A stretch of DNA of 64,000 nt from NCBI GenBank assembly GCA_020630915.1, contig JAHDIF010000002.1, positions 124,001 through 188,000 on the forward strand, written 5' to 3'. Within the stretch, counting starts at the first letter, position 1, and every line of letters starts with the position of its first letter. Source of the DNA: Dokdonia sp. (lineage in GTDB: Bacteria > Bacteroidota > Bacteroidia > Flavobacteriales > Flavobacteriaceae). This document shows positions 53,534-62,811 of this stretch, piece after piece. The notes beneath the pieces were generated by a model. The model was not told the DNA's origin. It saw only the letters and a program-made list of their open reading frames with translations, and searched no databases. Both the position numbers and the translations under genes were made by a program.

Positions 53534-55225
53534 CTATTCTAATTTGTAAATAATGGATTGCCACGGAGCTAGCATAAATTCTTTGTAGGTCTTATCATCT
53601 AAGATTTTTTGATTAGAAAGGAGCTTCACTTTTCTATTGTAATTTATATCTGGAGGTAAGCAATAGGTTTCTATAGTATCACTAAAGTTAAGTAATATTA
53701 AAAAATGTTGATCATGATATGCTCTAGAATAGGCATATATACGCTCGTGATCTGGATGGAAACAAGTATATGTGCCGTATACTAGCGCCTTATGATTCTT
53801 TCGTAGGGCTACAATTTTTTTAAAGTAAGATAATATAGAGTGCTCTTCCTTTTCTTGACCAGAGACGTTAATATTCTCTGCATAATTTGGATTAATACCT
53901 ATCCAAGGCTCTCCAGAAGTAAAACCAGCATTCTCAGAAGTATCCCAATGCATAGGAGTACGTGCATTTTCACGAGCAGCATGTTGCTCATTATCCATAA
54001 AAGTCTTTAGATCTCCCTTGTTATTCTTTACGTATTCATAACGATTAATAGTATTGATATCACGATAATCATTGATATCTGTAAAACGCACATTGGTCAT
54101 ACCTATTTCATCACCCTGATAAAAATAAGGAGTTCCTCGCATCGTAAGTAAGAAGGTGTGGAGTAAAGTAGCACTGTTTTTCCAATGCTCTGGACTGTCA
54201 TTACCCCAGCGGCTAACGGCTCTTGGAAAATCATGATTTGCAAGAAATAAACTTCCCCATCCCGCTTTTGCAAAAGCGCTATCCCAATCATTAAAAACCT
54301 TCTTAAATTCAGATAATTTCCATCGATCTTCTCTCATTGTAAAAACCTCTCCAGGCTTTCGGTCAAGGGACATCAAGTCAAAGTGAAAAAACATATCCAT
54401 CTCTTTTCGATCTTCGTGCACAAAATCTAATGCTTGATCTATATGAATTCCGGGGCCTTCACCTACCGTAAAAGCATCGTATTTAGAGATAACTTCTTGG
54501 TTCAGTTCATTGAGGTATTCATGTACTTTGGGACCATTTGCATAATAGGCTATAAACTCGTGCGGTGCAGTTGCATCTATTTCTGGATAAGAGGTGTCTT
54601 TACTTATAAATGGGATGACATCCATCCTAAAACCATCTACCCCTTTTTTAAACCAGAAGTGCATCATCTCATAAATTTCCTGTCGCACTTTGGGATTTTC
54701 CCATTTTAGATCTGGTTGTTTTACCGCAAAGTAGTGCAAGTAGTATGCATCTGTATTTTTATCATATTGCCAGGCATTTTCTTCTATGTCAAAATAGCTC
54801 CAGCGTTTAGGAGGCGTGCCTTTCTCTGCAGGCCACCAGTGAAAATAATCACGATACCGGTTATCTCGCGAGCTACGCGATTCTTTAAACCATTCATGCT
54901 CATCACTACAATGGTTGACTACAAGGTCCATAACAAGACGTAGATTTCTAGATTTCATACCGGCCAGCAGTTCGTCAAAATCCTCCATTGTACCAAATTC
55001 CTGCATGATGGTGCGATAGTCTCTTATGTCATACCCGTTATCATCATTAGGCGAGTCATAAATAGGATTGAGCCAGATAATATCTATGCCTAGACTCGCT
55101 ATGTAATCAAGTCTTTCTATAATACCTCGCAGGTCCCCAATGCCGTTCCCAGTAGTATCATTAAAACTCCTTGGGTATATCTGATATACGATTCCCTCTT
55201 TCCACCAAGTGTGTGTATTGCTCAT
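53534..55225 (-). CDS. GH13 alpha-glucosidase (oligo-1,6-glucosidase type)
   Basis: 563 aa from ATG 55225, because family members begin 'WWKEGIVYQIYPRSF'; the frame extends upstream through a palindrome copy. (beta/alpha)8 barrel with nucleophile Asp202 ('GFRMDVIPF'), acid/base Glu256 ('FTVGEGPGI') and 'ANHDFPRAV' (transition-state Asp). No signal peptide is visible, so it is cytosolic and would split alpha-glucosides. A near-palindrome (54264) codes 'AFAKAGW'. Single gene here. Confidence 0.92.
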   Translation of the reverse strand: MSNTHTWWKEGIVYQIYPRSFNDTTGNGIGDLRGIIERLDYIASLGIDIIWLNPIYDSPNDDNGYDIRDYRTIMQEFGTMEDFDELLAGMKSRNLRLVMDLVVNHCSDEHEWFKESRSSRDNRYRDYFHWWPAEKGTPPKRWSYFDIEENAWQYDKNTDAYYLHYFAVKQPDLKWENPKVRQEIYEMMHFWFKKGVDGFRMDVIPFISKDTSYPEIDATAPHEFIAYYANGPKVHEYLNELNQEVISKYDAFTVGEGPGIHIDQALDFVHEDRKEMDMFFHFDLMSLDRKPGEVFTMREDRWKLSEFKKVFNDWDSAFAKAGWGSLFLANHDFPRAVSRWGNDSPEHWKNSATLLHTFLLTMRGTPYFYQGDEIGMTNVRFTDINDYRDINTINRYEYVKNNKGDLKTFMDNEQHAARENARTPMHWDTSENAGFTSGEPWIGINPNYAENINVSGQEKEEHSILSYFKKIVALRKNHKALVYGTYTCFHPDHERIYAYSRAYHDQHFLILLNFSDTIETYCLPPDINYNRKVKLLSNQKILDDKTYKEFMLAPWQSIIYKLE

Positions 55226-55260
55226 AACAAGAATTGTAAAACTAAGGTAGGAATTCGTAC

Positions 55261-55274
55261 GCTTTCGCGAAAGC
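55261..55274. repeat. Palindrome GCTTTCGCGAAAGC, exact copy 11
   Basis: Intergenic, between the divergent glucosidase and pyrR genes, just upstream of the pyrR -7 box. Confidence 0.9.
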
Positions 55275-55296
55275 GTAACAGTCCACAAAAAATGAT

Positions 55297-55304
55297 TACT
55301 TTTG
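55297..55304 (+). promoter_or_regulatory. -7 box upstream of pyrR
   Basis: TACTTTTG, 28 bp before the ATG. The expected -33 position falls just beside the palindrome and lacks TTG. Confidence 0.4.
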
Positions 55305-55332
55305 TATCCCGAACATTGTTTGGAAACACCCT

Positions 55333-55872
55333 ATGAGTCAAAAAGTATTACTTAATGCTACAGAGGTAGATATCATCCTCAACAGGCTTGCTTGCCAACT
55401 CATTGAAAATCACGAAGATTTTACAGAAACTGTACTCATTGGTATTCAGCCAAGAGGGGTGTTTCTTGCAGAGCGTATCAAGCGTTTATTAGAAGAATCT
55501 TACGATATCTCAAATATACGTTTGGGGCATCTAGATATTACCTTTTATCGAGATGACTTTAGAAGAACAGCAAAAACTCTAGAGGCAAATAAAACTCATA
55601 TAGATTTTGTTGTAGAGAATAAAAAAGTAGTATTTATAGATGATGTCCTATATACTGGAAGAAGCATTAATGCAGCGCTTACTGCAATACAAAGTTTTGG
55701 GAGACCTCAAGAAGTAGAGCTTTTGTGCCTTATAGACAGACGATTTAGTCGTCATTTGCCTATACAGCCAGATTATAGAGGTAGACAAGTTGATGCAATT
55801 AATAATGAAAGGGTAAAAGTAAGTTGGGTAGAAAATGAAGGAGAAGACAGCGTGTATGTTGTTAACAAGTAA
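55333..55872 (+). CDS. pyrR: PyrR: pyrimidine regulator / uracil phosphoribosyltransferase
   Basis: 179 aa, full length. PRT fold with PRPP loop 'VVFIDDVLYTGRSINAAL' (~98-115) and 'GIQPRGVFLAERI'. In Gram-positives PyrR binds pyr mRNA; in Bacteroidetes it may act mostly as a UPRTase. No PyrR-type attenuator is evident in the short leader. It is 6 bp upstream of pyrB. Confidence 0.93.
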   Translation: MSQKVLLNATEVDIILNRLACQLIENHEDFTETVLIGIQPRGVFLAERIKRLLEESYDISNIRLGHLDITFYRDDFRRTAKTLEANKTHIDFVVENKKVVFIDDVLYTGRSINAALTAIQSFGRPQEVELLCLIDRRFSRHLPIQPDYRGRQVDAINNERVKVSWVENEGEDSVYVVNK

Positions 55873-55878
55873 CATAGA

Positions 55879-56808
55879 ATGAGCGAATTAAGTGTAAATC
55901 ATTTATTAGGAATAAAGTATATCACAAAAAGTGATATAGACCTCATTTTTGAAACAGCAGACCATTTTAAAGAGGTTATTAATAGGCCTATTAAAAAAGT
56001 TCCTTCTCTTAGGGATATTACAATAGCAAATCTATTTTTTGAAAACAGTACTCGTACAAAGCTTTCTTTTGAGCTTGCAGAAAAACGATTAAGTGCAGAT
56101 GTGATAAACTTTTCTGCGGCGGCTTCCTCTGTTAAGAAGGGAGAAACACTTATCGACACCGTAAACAATATCTTGTCTATGAAGGTAGATATGGTAGTGA
56201 TGCGACATCCCAATCCTGGAGCAGGAGTATTTCTTTCTAAACATATCAATGCAAGTATTATAAATGCTGGTGATGGTGCTCACGAGCATCCCACTCAGGC
56301 ATTATTGGATAGTTATTCTATACGTGAAAGACTAGGAGATGTAGCAGGTAAAAACGTAGTAATTGTAGGAGATATTCTCCATAGTAGAGTGGCATTATCT
56401 AATATTTATGCTCTAAAGTTACAAGGGGCTAACGTAAAAGTATGTGGTCCAAAAACTTTGATACCTAAATATATCGAAAGCTTAGGAGTAGAAGTAGAGC
56501 TTGACCTAAGGAAAGCACTGCAATGGTGTGACGTGGCTAACATGCTTAGAGTACAAAATGAGAGAATGGATATAAGCTACTTTCCAAGTACGAGAGAATA
56601 TACCCAACAATATGGTGTGAATAAAAAACTATTAGAGTCACTGGACAAAGAGATTGTAATTATGCATCCAGGTCCTATAAATAGAGGTGTTGAAATCACG
56701 AGTGATGTTGCAGACTCAGGACAAGCTATTATCTTAGATCAAGTTCAGAACGGAGTAGCGGTAAGAATGGCAGTCATCTATTTACTGGCATCAAAGATCA
56801 AGCAATAA
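55879..56808 (+). CDS. pyrB: Aspartate carbamoyltransferase, catalytic subunit
   Basis: 309 aa, full length. Makes carbamoyl-aspartate in pyrimidine synthesis. Carbamoyl-phosphate site 'FFENSTRTKLSFELA' (S-T-R-T), 'HPTQALLD' and 'HPGPINRGVE' are all present. The last base of its TAA overlaps the next start (TAATG). The neighbours on both sides form one compact operon (pyrR-pyrB-111 aa-rnz). Confidence 0.97.
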   Translation: MSELSVNHLLGIKYITKSDIDLIFETADHFKEVINRPIKKVPSLRDITIANLFFENSTRTKLSFELAEKRLSADVINFSAAASSVKKGETLIDTVNNILSMKVDMVVMRHPNPGAGVFLSKHINASIINAGDGAHEHPTQALLDSYSIRERLGDVAGKNVVIVGDILHSRVALSNIYALKLQGANVKVCGPKTLIPKYIESLGVEVELDLRKALQWCDVANMLRVQNERMDISYFPSTREYTQQYGVNKKLLESLDKEIVIMHPGPINRGVEITSDVADSGQAIILDQVQNGVAVRMAVIYLLASKIKQ

Positions 56809-57143
56809 TGAAAGTTACCAAATACGATGCGTATACAGTATTAGAAGACGAAAGGGATCGTGTACTAGACTTTGCAGCATATCTAGAGCGTATTGTTCCA
56901 GAAAAATATGAGGATGGTAATTTAATCATAAACCTACTCAAGTACGAAAACCTCACTCTGGAAGAGCTAGTACAATTTATTAAGCTATCTAATTACCAGA
57001 GAGGTGGTAAAAAGTCTTTTGTATTTGTAAATACGGGTATTGACTATGATCTTGTTCCAGATGAAATGCTAGTGGTACCCACCCTACGAGAAGCCGCAGA
57101 TATTATTGAAATGGAAGAGATAGAGAGAGATCTAGGTTTTTAA
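56808..57143 (+). CDS. Small conserved protein upstream of ribonuclease Z
   Basis: 111 aa, acidic, alpha/beta ('YTVLEDERDRVLDFAAYL', 'SFVFVNTGIDYDLVPDEMLV', 'EAADIIEMEEIERDLGF'), a STAS/anti-anti-sigma-like outline without the phospho-serine motif. Translationally coupled to pyrB (1-bp overlap) and 1 bp before rnz. Databases may carry a transferred 'ribonuclease Z' name; no nuclease motif is present. Confidence 0.7.
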   Translation: MKVTKYDAYTVLEDERDRVLDFAAYLERIVPEKYEDGNLIINLLKYENLTLEELVQFIKLSNYQRGGKKSFVFVNTGIDYDLVPDEMLVVPTLREAADIIEMEEIERDLGF

Positions 57144-57144
57144 G

Positions 57145-58062
57145 ATGAGTCCTCAATTGTCCATCACAATTTTAGGCTGTTATGCGGCTGCACCTGGGAC
57201 TTTTAAAAACCCCACTTCACAAGTTTTAGGCATTCGTAACCATATGTTTCTCATAGACTGTGGAGAAGGAACCCAGGTGTCCCTGCGGCTGAATAAAGTA
57301 AAATTCTCACGTATTAAACACATTTTCATCTCTCATTTACATGGAGATCATTTTTTTGGGCTCATGGGAGTGATTACTACCTTTAGTTTATTGAAAAGAA
57401 CTGCGCCACTTACGATTTATGGACCTAAAGGAATAAAGGAAATCATTTTACTTCAATTAAAATTATCACAAGGCTTCACAAGTTATCCATTACACTTTAA
57501 GGAACTAGAAAGTAAGAGTCCAGAAGTAATCTATGAAGATGAGGTAGTAACCGTGACAACCATACCACTCAAACACCGTGTTTATGCAAACGGATACTTC
57601 TTTCAAGAAAAAGAAGGTGATCGTAAGCTCGATATAAATAAGGCGCTTAATCTAAATATTGATAATGCTTATTTTAATAAAATAAAGCAAGGAGGAGACA
57701 TTACCTTAGAAGATGGCACGGTAATAGACAATAAAGACATTACCTTTGACCCATTACCTCCTAAGAGTTATGCCTATTGTAGTGATACGGCTTACAAGCC
57801 TGAAATTGCTACCCAAATACAAGGAGCAACGGCGCTATATCATGAAGCAACTTTTTTAGAGAGTCATGAGCATTTGTGTAAACCTACGGGGCATAGTACT
57901 GCTAAGCAAGCGGCTCAAATAGCCTTAGATGCAAAAGTTGGTAATCTAATTTTGGGGCATTACTCTACTAGATATAGAAATCTAGAATTATTTAAGGAGG
58001 AAGCACGAACGATTTTTGAAATAGTCCATCTTGCAGATGATGGTACTGTTTTTACATTTTAG
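57145..58062 (+). CDS. rnz: Ribonuclease Z
   Basis: 305 aa, the short-form tRNase Z. Metallo-beta-lactamase motif 'SHLHGDHFFGL' (~64-74), 'CSDTAY' (Asp ligand) and 'GHYSTRY' (last His). It cleaves the 3' trailer of tRNA precursors. The tRNA-Arg in this window lacks an encoded CCA, so such trimming is needed. It has 1-bp and 5-bp gaps to neighbours. Confidence 0.94.
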   Translation: MSPQLSITILGCYAAAPGTFKNPTSQVLGIRNHMFLIDCGEGTQVSLRLNKVKFSRIKHIFISHLHGDHFFGLMGVITTFSLLKRTAPLTIYGPKGIKEIILLQLKLSQGFTSYPLHFKELESKSPEVIYEDEVVTVTTIPLKHRVYANGYFFQEKEGDRKLDINKALNLNIDNAYFNKIKQGGDITLEDGTVIDNKDITFDPLPPKSYAYCSDTAYKPEIATQIQGATALYHEATFLESHEHLCKPTGHSTAKQAAQIALDAKVGNLILGHYSTRYRNLELFKEEARTIFEIVHLADDGTVFTF

Positions 58063-58067
58063 TACCT

Positions 58068-58460
58068 ATGGAAGAACCAAAACGAATACCAAAAAATCTA
58101 CTGGCTAGATTGCAAGAACATTTTGACCAACTTATTCCTAGGTGTCTATTTCTAGTAAAACAAGACACGTATCCTAATCGGGTTTACAAGAGTCCTGGTT
58201 CTACTGCTGTGAAGAATAACATTTTTGTGGCCTTTAAGATTGTAGAAGATCAAGAGTATATTTGCGAGTACTTTTTACAAGCTGCAGGACATACAGAGCA
58301 TCGTCGTTATTTCTTCGCTACAGATGAAGTAGAGTTATTAGAGAATTTTGAAGGTCAATATGAGGGCGATGATCTCCCGTATGAAGAGCATATGCGATTG
58401 GTAAAGCACAATACTTCTGTGCGTAAGCTGCTTATTAAGAAAGGATTTTTAAAGAAGTAA
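58068..58460 (+). CDS. Conserved protein of unknown function
   Basis: 130 aa, soluble, charged ('EDQEYICEYFLQAAGHTEHR', 'LPYEEHMRLVKHNTSVRKLL'). No known domain recognised. Starts 5 bp after rnz and is probably the last gene of the pyrR-pyrB-rnz operon. Confidence 0.65.
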   Translation: MEEPKRIPKNLLARLQEHFDQLIPRCLFLVKQDTYPNRVYKSPGSTAVKNNIFVAFKIVEDQEYICEYFLQAAGHTEHRRYFFATDEVELLENFEGQYEGDDLPYEEHMRLVKHNTSVRKLLIKKGFLKK

Positions 58461-58466
58461 TAGTAC

Positions 58467-58480
58467 GCTTTCGCGAAAGT
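58467..58480. repeat. Palindrome family, near-copy
   Basis: GCTTTCGCGAAAGT, one mismatch, 6 bp after the preceding stop codon; intergenic. Confidence 0.75.
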
Positions 58481-58580
58481 GGAAACCCGTATATTTCAAT
58501 TCGTTATAAAAATATTAAATCTTGTTGTTCTAGGTCGTTGGAACTTTTAACTTCTTTGCTATTCTCGTACCTTAGCAGGC

Positions 58581-59222
58581 ATGAATAGAGACTTACATAA
58601 TTTAAGGGATTCTTATCAAAAAGATCAACTGTTCATTGAGAATACGGCAGATACTCCTTTTGAGCAGTTTTCTATCTGGTTTGAAGAAGCTGAAGAAGAG
58701 AAAAGCATAAAAGAGCCTAACGCAATGACCTTAGCGACCTTAGGAGAAGATAATTTTCCTAAGGCCCGGATTGTTCTCTTAAAGGCATTTTCTAAAGAAG
58801 GGTTTATATTTTACACAAATTATAAAAGTGAGAAGGGCAGGAGCATACTATTGCATCCTCAAGTAGGTCTTTCGTTTTTCTGGCCAGGTTTAGAAAGACA
58901 AGTAGTGATTAAAGGCACGGTCACTAAATTAGAAGAAAGTCTTTCTGATGCTTACTTTAAATCAAGGCCTAAGGATAGTCAGTTAGGAGCCTTAGTCTCT
59001 AACCAGAGTAGTGTTACAACACGCCAGGTTCTTGAGGAAAATATGCTAGATTTACGAGAAAAATTTAAGGATAAGGAGATAGCAAGACCAGAACATTGGG
59101 GAGGTTTTGTCGTACGCCCAGTTTCTATGGAGTTCTGGCAAGGACGTCCAAGTAGATTACACGATAGGATATTGTATACGCTAGAAAAGAGCGGTTGGGT
59201 AAAAAATAGACTAGCGCCTTGA
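58581..59222 (+). CDS. pdxH: Pyridoxamine 5'-phosphate oxidase
   Basis: 213 aa, full length. FMN enzyme making pyridoxal phosphate. 'EPNAMTLATLGEDNFPKARIVLL' region (N-domain), 'FYTNYKSEKGRSI', 'VSNQSSVT' and the C-terminal 'FWQGRPSRLHDRI' are hallmarks of PdxH. First gene of a tight operon with a phosphatase and the polyphosphate genes (1-2-bp gaps). Confidence 0.96.
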   Translation: MNRDLHNLRDSYQKDQLFIENTADTPFEQFSIWFEEAEEEKSIKEPNAMTLATLGEDNFPKARIVLLKAFSKEGFIFYTNYKSEKGRSILLHPQVGLSFFWPGLERQVVIKGTVTKLEESLSDAYFKSRPKDSQLGALVSNQSSVTTRQVLEENMLDLREKFKDKEIARPEHWGGFVVRPVSMEFWQGRPSRLHDRILYTLEKSGWVKNRLAP

Positions 59223-59223
59223 T

Positions 59224-59706
59224 ATGAAAACAGTATACCTCGTACGACATGCAAAGTCTAGCTGGCAGTTTGACTTAGAAGATCACAAGAGACCTCTTAA
59301 TGAGAGAGGCTTACGAGATGCTCCCAGAGTGGCGCAAAAGGTGATAAGTAGCCTTCCTAAACCAGATCTTGTAATGAGTAGTGATGCTTTGCGCGCAAAG
59401 ACTACTGCCTTATTTTTTATAAAAGAATTCGGAATTCCAGAGAATGAGCTAGTTTTAGAACATAAGTTGTATGATTTTTCTGGAAATGACTTATTACAAG
59501 TAATACGTACTTGTCCAGATACGGTAGATTGCTTGATGTTGTTTGGTCATAATAATGCGATGACTAATGTAGTAAATGTATATGGAGATAAGCATATAGA
59601 TAATGTACCCACTTGCGGGGTTACGGCGATAAAATTTAATATAGACAGTTGGAAAGCGTTAGAGCAAGGAGAAACATTTTTTACTTGTATACCTAAAGAA
59701 TTATAA
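59224..59706 (+). CDS. SixA-like histidine phosphatase
   Basis: 160 aa. Phosphohistidine core 'LVRHAKSSW' (His9) at the N-terminus and 'FGHNNAMT' (second His), as in the SixA/phosphoglycerate-mutase-like family. E. coli SixA dephosphorylates phospho-His in HPt proteins. Here it is 1 bp after pdxH and 2 bp before ppk1, so a link to polyphosphate or phosphohistidine turnover is possible (inference). Confidence 0.88.
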   Translation: MKTVYLVRHAKSSWQFDLEDHKRPLNERGLRDAPRVAQKVISSLPKPDLVMSSDALRAKTTALFFIKEFGIPENELVLEHKLYDFSGNDLLQVIRTCPDTVDCLMLFGHNNAMTNVVNVYGDKHIDNVPTCGVTAIKFNIDSWKALEQGETFFTCIPKEL

Positions 59707-59708
59707 GA

Positions 59709-61772
59709 ATGACTAATACACAAGAAACTAAATTTATAAATAGAGAATTAAGTTGGCTTCAATTTAATGGACGGGTTCTTCAGGAGGCTGCAGATGAGAG
59801 CGTACCTCTTATTGAACGACTTCGGTTTCTTGGAATTTTCTCAAATAATTTAGATGAATTTTTTAGGGTACGGTATGCTACCGTAAGGCGCATAGTTGAG
59901 GCTGGGAAAAAGGGTAGAAAAGCACTAGGAGTATTTACTGCTCAAGAATTGTTAGAAAAAATCACATCTATTGTAATTAACCAGCAGGCCGAGAGTTTAG
60001 ACATACTAAAAGATATCTACAAGAAACTAGAGGAAAAGAATATACACGTAATTAATGAATCTGAAATAACGCATGAGGCTCACGATAAATTTATAAAAGA
60101 CTTTTTTACAGAAAAAGTAAGTCCTGCTCTCGAAACTATTATACTTCGTGATGATTTAGAACTGCCTAGAATTCAAGATTTAGATGCATATCTAATGGTA
60201 AAGATGGATCTTCTAGATCAAGAAGCCCCATTATATGCATTACTAGAAATCCCAAGTACCATAGAACGCTTTGTAGTATTACCTAAGGTAGGAGATAGTG
60301 ACTATATTATGATTTTGGATGATATTATACGTTATCATCTAGATACTATCTTCAATATATTTAACTACAGTACTATTTCTGCACATATGATTAAAATTAC
60401 AAGAGATGCAGAGTTAGACATAGAGTCTGATTTAGGAAAGAGTTTTATAGAAAAGCTATCAAAATCGGTAAAAGGGCGTGAAGACGGAGAGCCGGTTCGT
60501 TTTGTTTTTGACAAGAGCATAGAGCAAAACACGCTAGATTTTCTACTCAACAAATTAGGGGTTGAAAATACCGATAGTATTATTCCGGGAGGGAGATATC
60601 ACAACAGAAAGGACTATATGGGGTTCCCAAGTTTAGGGAGAAATAATTTGTTATATGATAAAGTAAAACCTTTACCTATTCACGGCATTACCTTAGAATG
60701 TAGTATGTTTGAAAAAGTAGCAAAAAAAGACTATTTACAGTATACTCCATATCATACCTTTGCATACACAATAAAATTTTTAAGAGAAGCAGCCTTGGAT
60801 CCGAAGGTTCAATCTATTAAAATTACAATTTACAGACTAGCGAGTACATCGCATATTGCAAGTGCGCTTATCAATGCAGCTCAAAACGGTAAAGAAGTAA
60901 CAGTACAAATAGAGTTGAGAGCACGTTTTGACGAAGCGTCTAATATGAGCTACGCAAAGAAAATGGAAGATCAAGGAGTTAAACTTATTTTTGGCGTTCC
61001 AGGTCTTAAAGTGCATAGTAAAGTATGTGTTATAGAACGTCTTGAAAATGATAAAATTAAACGTTACGGGTTTATAAGTACAGGTAATTTTAACCACAAG
61101 ACGGCAAATATCTACACTGATTACACCCTTTTTACTGCTAATCAGAAGATTTTAAAAGATTTGTCTAAACTCTTTAATTTTTTTGACACTAATTATATAG
61201 TAAATAAATATAGACATCTTATTATATCACCTCATTATGCTAGAGATACCTTTTACAACCTAATTAACGAACAAATCGAGAGTGTAAAAGCAGGAGGTAT
61301 AGGTTATATACGGCTCAAGCTTAACAGTATTTCAAACTATGCAATAATAGAAAAGTTATACGAGGCAAGTCAGGCAGGAGTGAAGGTAGATATGATCGTA
61401 CGAGGTATTTGTTGTCTTATACCAGGAGTCCCTGGTTTGAGTGAAAATATTAGAGTCATTAGTATCATAGACAAGTATCTAGAGCACCCTAGAGTATTGG
61501 TATTCGGTAAAGGAAGCGAGAGCAAAGTATTTATTTCGTCTTCAGACTGGATGTCTCGTAACCTAGACAATCGAGTTGAGGTCACCTGCCCTATTTATGA
61601 TCAAGATGTAAAGAATGAAATATTAGAAACACTAGAGATTTGCTGGAAGGATAATGTAAAGGCGCGCTTGTTAAATCAATTACAAGACAATGCTTATGTT
61701 TCTAATATTGAAAAACCACTAAGGTCTCAGTTTGCCACATACGACTATTACCTCGCCAAAAAAGATAATTAA
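59709..61772 (+). CDS. ppk1: Polyphosphate kinase 1
   Basis: 687 aa, full length. Polymerises ATP gamma-phosphate into polyphosphate. 'INRELSWLQFNGRVLQEA' opens the N-domain. The two catalytic histidines fit 'GLKVHSKVCVIER' and 'GIGYIRLKLNSI'-type downstream regions; 'STGNFNHKTANIYTD' and 'SSDWMSRNLDNRVEV' are conserved PPK1 signatures. It abuts ppx with no gap (TAA|ATG). Confidence 0.97.
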   Translation: MTNTQETKFINRELSWLQFNGRVLQEAADESVPLIERLRFLGIFSNNLDEFFRVRYATVRRIVEAGKKGRKALGVFTAQELLEKITSIVINQQAESLDILKDIYKKLEEKNIHVINESEITHEAHDKFIKDFFTEKVSPALETIILRDDLELPRIQDLDAYLMVKMDLLDQEAPLYALLEIPSTIERFVVLPKVGDSDYIMILDDIIRYHLDTIFNIFNYSTISAHMIKITRDAELDIESDLGKSFIEKLSKSVKGREDGEPVRFVFDKSIEQNTLDFLLNKLGVENTDSIIPGGRYHNRKDYMGFPSLGRNNLLYDKVKPLPIHGITLECSMFEKVAKKDYLQYTPYHTFAYTIKFLREAALDPKVQSIKITIYRLASTSHIASALINAAQNGKEVTVQIELRARFDEASNMSYAKKMEDQGVKLIFGVPGLKVHSKVCVIERLENDKIKRYGFISTGNFNHKTANIYTDYTLFTANQKILKDLSKLFNFFDTNYIVNKYRHLIISPHYARDTFYNLINEQIESVKAGGIGYIRLKLNSISNYAIIEKLYEASQAGVKVDMIVRGICCLIPGVPGLSENIRVISIIDKYLEHPRVLVFGKGSESKVFISSSDWMSRNLDNRVEVTCPIYDQDVKNEILETLEICWKDNVKARLLNQLQDNAYVSNIEKPLRSQFATYDYYLAKKDN

Positions 61773-62675
61773 ATGTTATCTATAGAAAAATATGCGGCAA
61801 TAGATATTGGATCTAATGCTATTAGGCTGTTAATTTCTAATGTTATAGAACAAAAAGATACGCCTACGTTATTTCGTAAAAATGCGCTCATAAGAGTTCC
61901 CATACGCTTAGGAGAGGATGTCTTTACAACAGGACAGATTTCTCAAAATAATCAACGCAGGATGTTGGATGCGATGAAGTCTTTCAATTTATTAATGCAT
62001 ATACATAATGTAAAACACTATAGGGCTTGTGCCACGAGCGCTATGAGAGAAGCGGGTAATGGGTATGCTTTCGCGAAAGCGATACAAGAACAAACCACTA
62101 TCAATATTGACATAATCAATGGAGAAGAAGAAGCTGCCATTATTGCAGCGACAGATTTATATAGTTTCATTAAAAAAGATAAAACCTATTTGTACATAGA
62201 CGTAGGAGGAGGGAGTACAGAATTTACTGTGTATAATGAAGGAAAACCAGTGACTTCAAAGTCATTTAAAATTGGTACCGTACGTCTAATTAATGAGAAT
62301 GTAGCAGATACCGTATGGGAAAGTGCACAACAATGGATTGAAAAGAATACGCAAGAGTATAGAAGTATTCGTGTGCTCGGTACGGGTGGAAATATTAATA
62401 AGATATTTAAGCTCAGCGGTTTTAAAACAGGTAGACCTTTAACCTATCTGTATCTAGTGGGTTACTACAAGAAGCTTGCTAAAATGACTTATTCACAACG
62501 CATTACAGAACTATCACTCAATCCCGATAGAGCCGATGTAATTATTCCAGCTATGGAAATTTATCTTAAATCTATGCAATGGTCTAAAGCAGAGCATATT
62601 TATGTTCCTAAAGTAGGGCTGGCAGATGGGATTATTAAGTCTCTTTATTTGGCTAACCTAGAAATAGAAGGATAG
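61773..62675 (+). CDS. ppx: Exopolyphosphatase (Ppx/GppA family)
   Basis: 300 aa, the short form (no C-terminal HD domain). Actin-like fold with phosphate loops 'AAIDIGSNAIRLLI' and 'YIDVGGGSTEFTVY'. It degrades polyphosphate and perhaps pppGpp. Immediately downstream of ppk1, so synthesis and breakdown are co-expressed. An exact palindrome copy codes 'YAFAKAIQ' (~101-107) in place of less conserved sequence. Confidence 0.94.
   Translation: MLSIEKYAAIDIGSNAIRLLISNVIEQKDTPTLFRKNALIRVPIRLGEDVFTTGQISQNNQRRMLDAMKSFNLLMHIHNVKHYRACATSAMREAGNGYAFAKAIQEQTTINIDIINGEEEAAIIAATDLYSFIKKDKTYLYIDVGGGSTEFTVYNEGKPVTSKSFKIGTVRLINENVADTVWESAQQWIEKNTQEYRSIRVLGTGGNINKIFKLSGFKTGRPLTYLYLVGYYKKLAKMTYSQRITELSLNPDRADVIIPAMEIYLKSMQWSKAEHIYVPKVGLADGIIKSLYLANLEIEG
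62067..62080. repeat. Palindrome GCTTTCGCGAAAGC, exact copy 12
   Basis: Inside ppx, reading as Ala-Phe-Ala-Lys-Ala. Confidence 0.9.
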
Positions 62676-62811
62676 GGTACTTCAATTGTTTAAATAGATA
62701 GAATTATTGACAATTCAAGTGATAATTGACCACTTTATCGATAAAAAGTGTTCCTTGAAAGATGTACACTTCTTAATTTATTTTTTTATGATAAGGTCTT
62801 TTAGAAGACTA

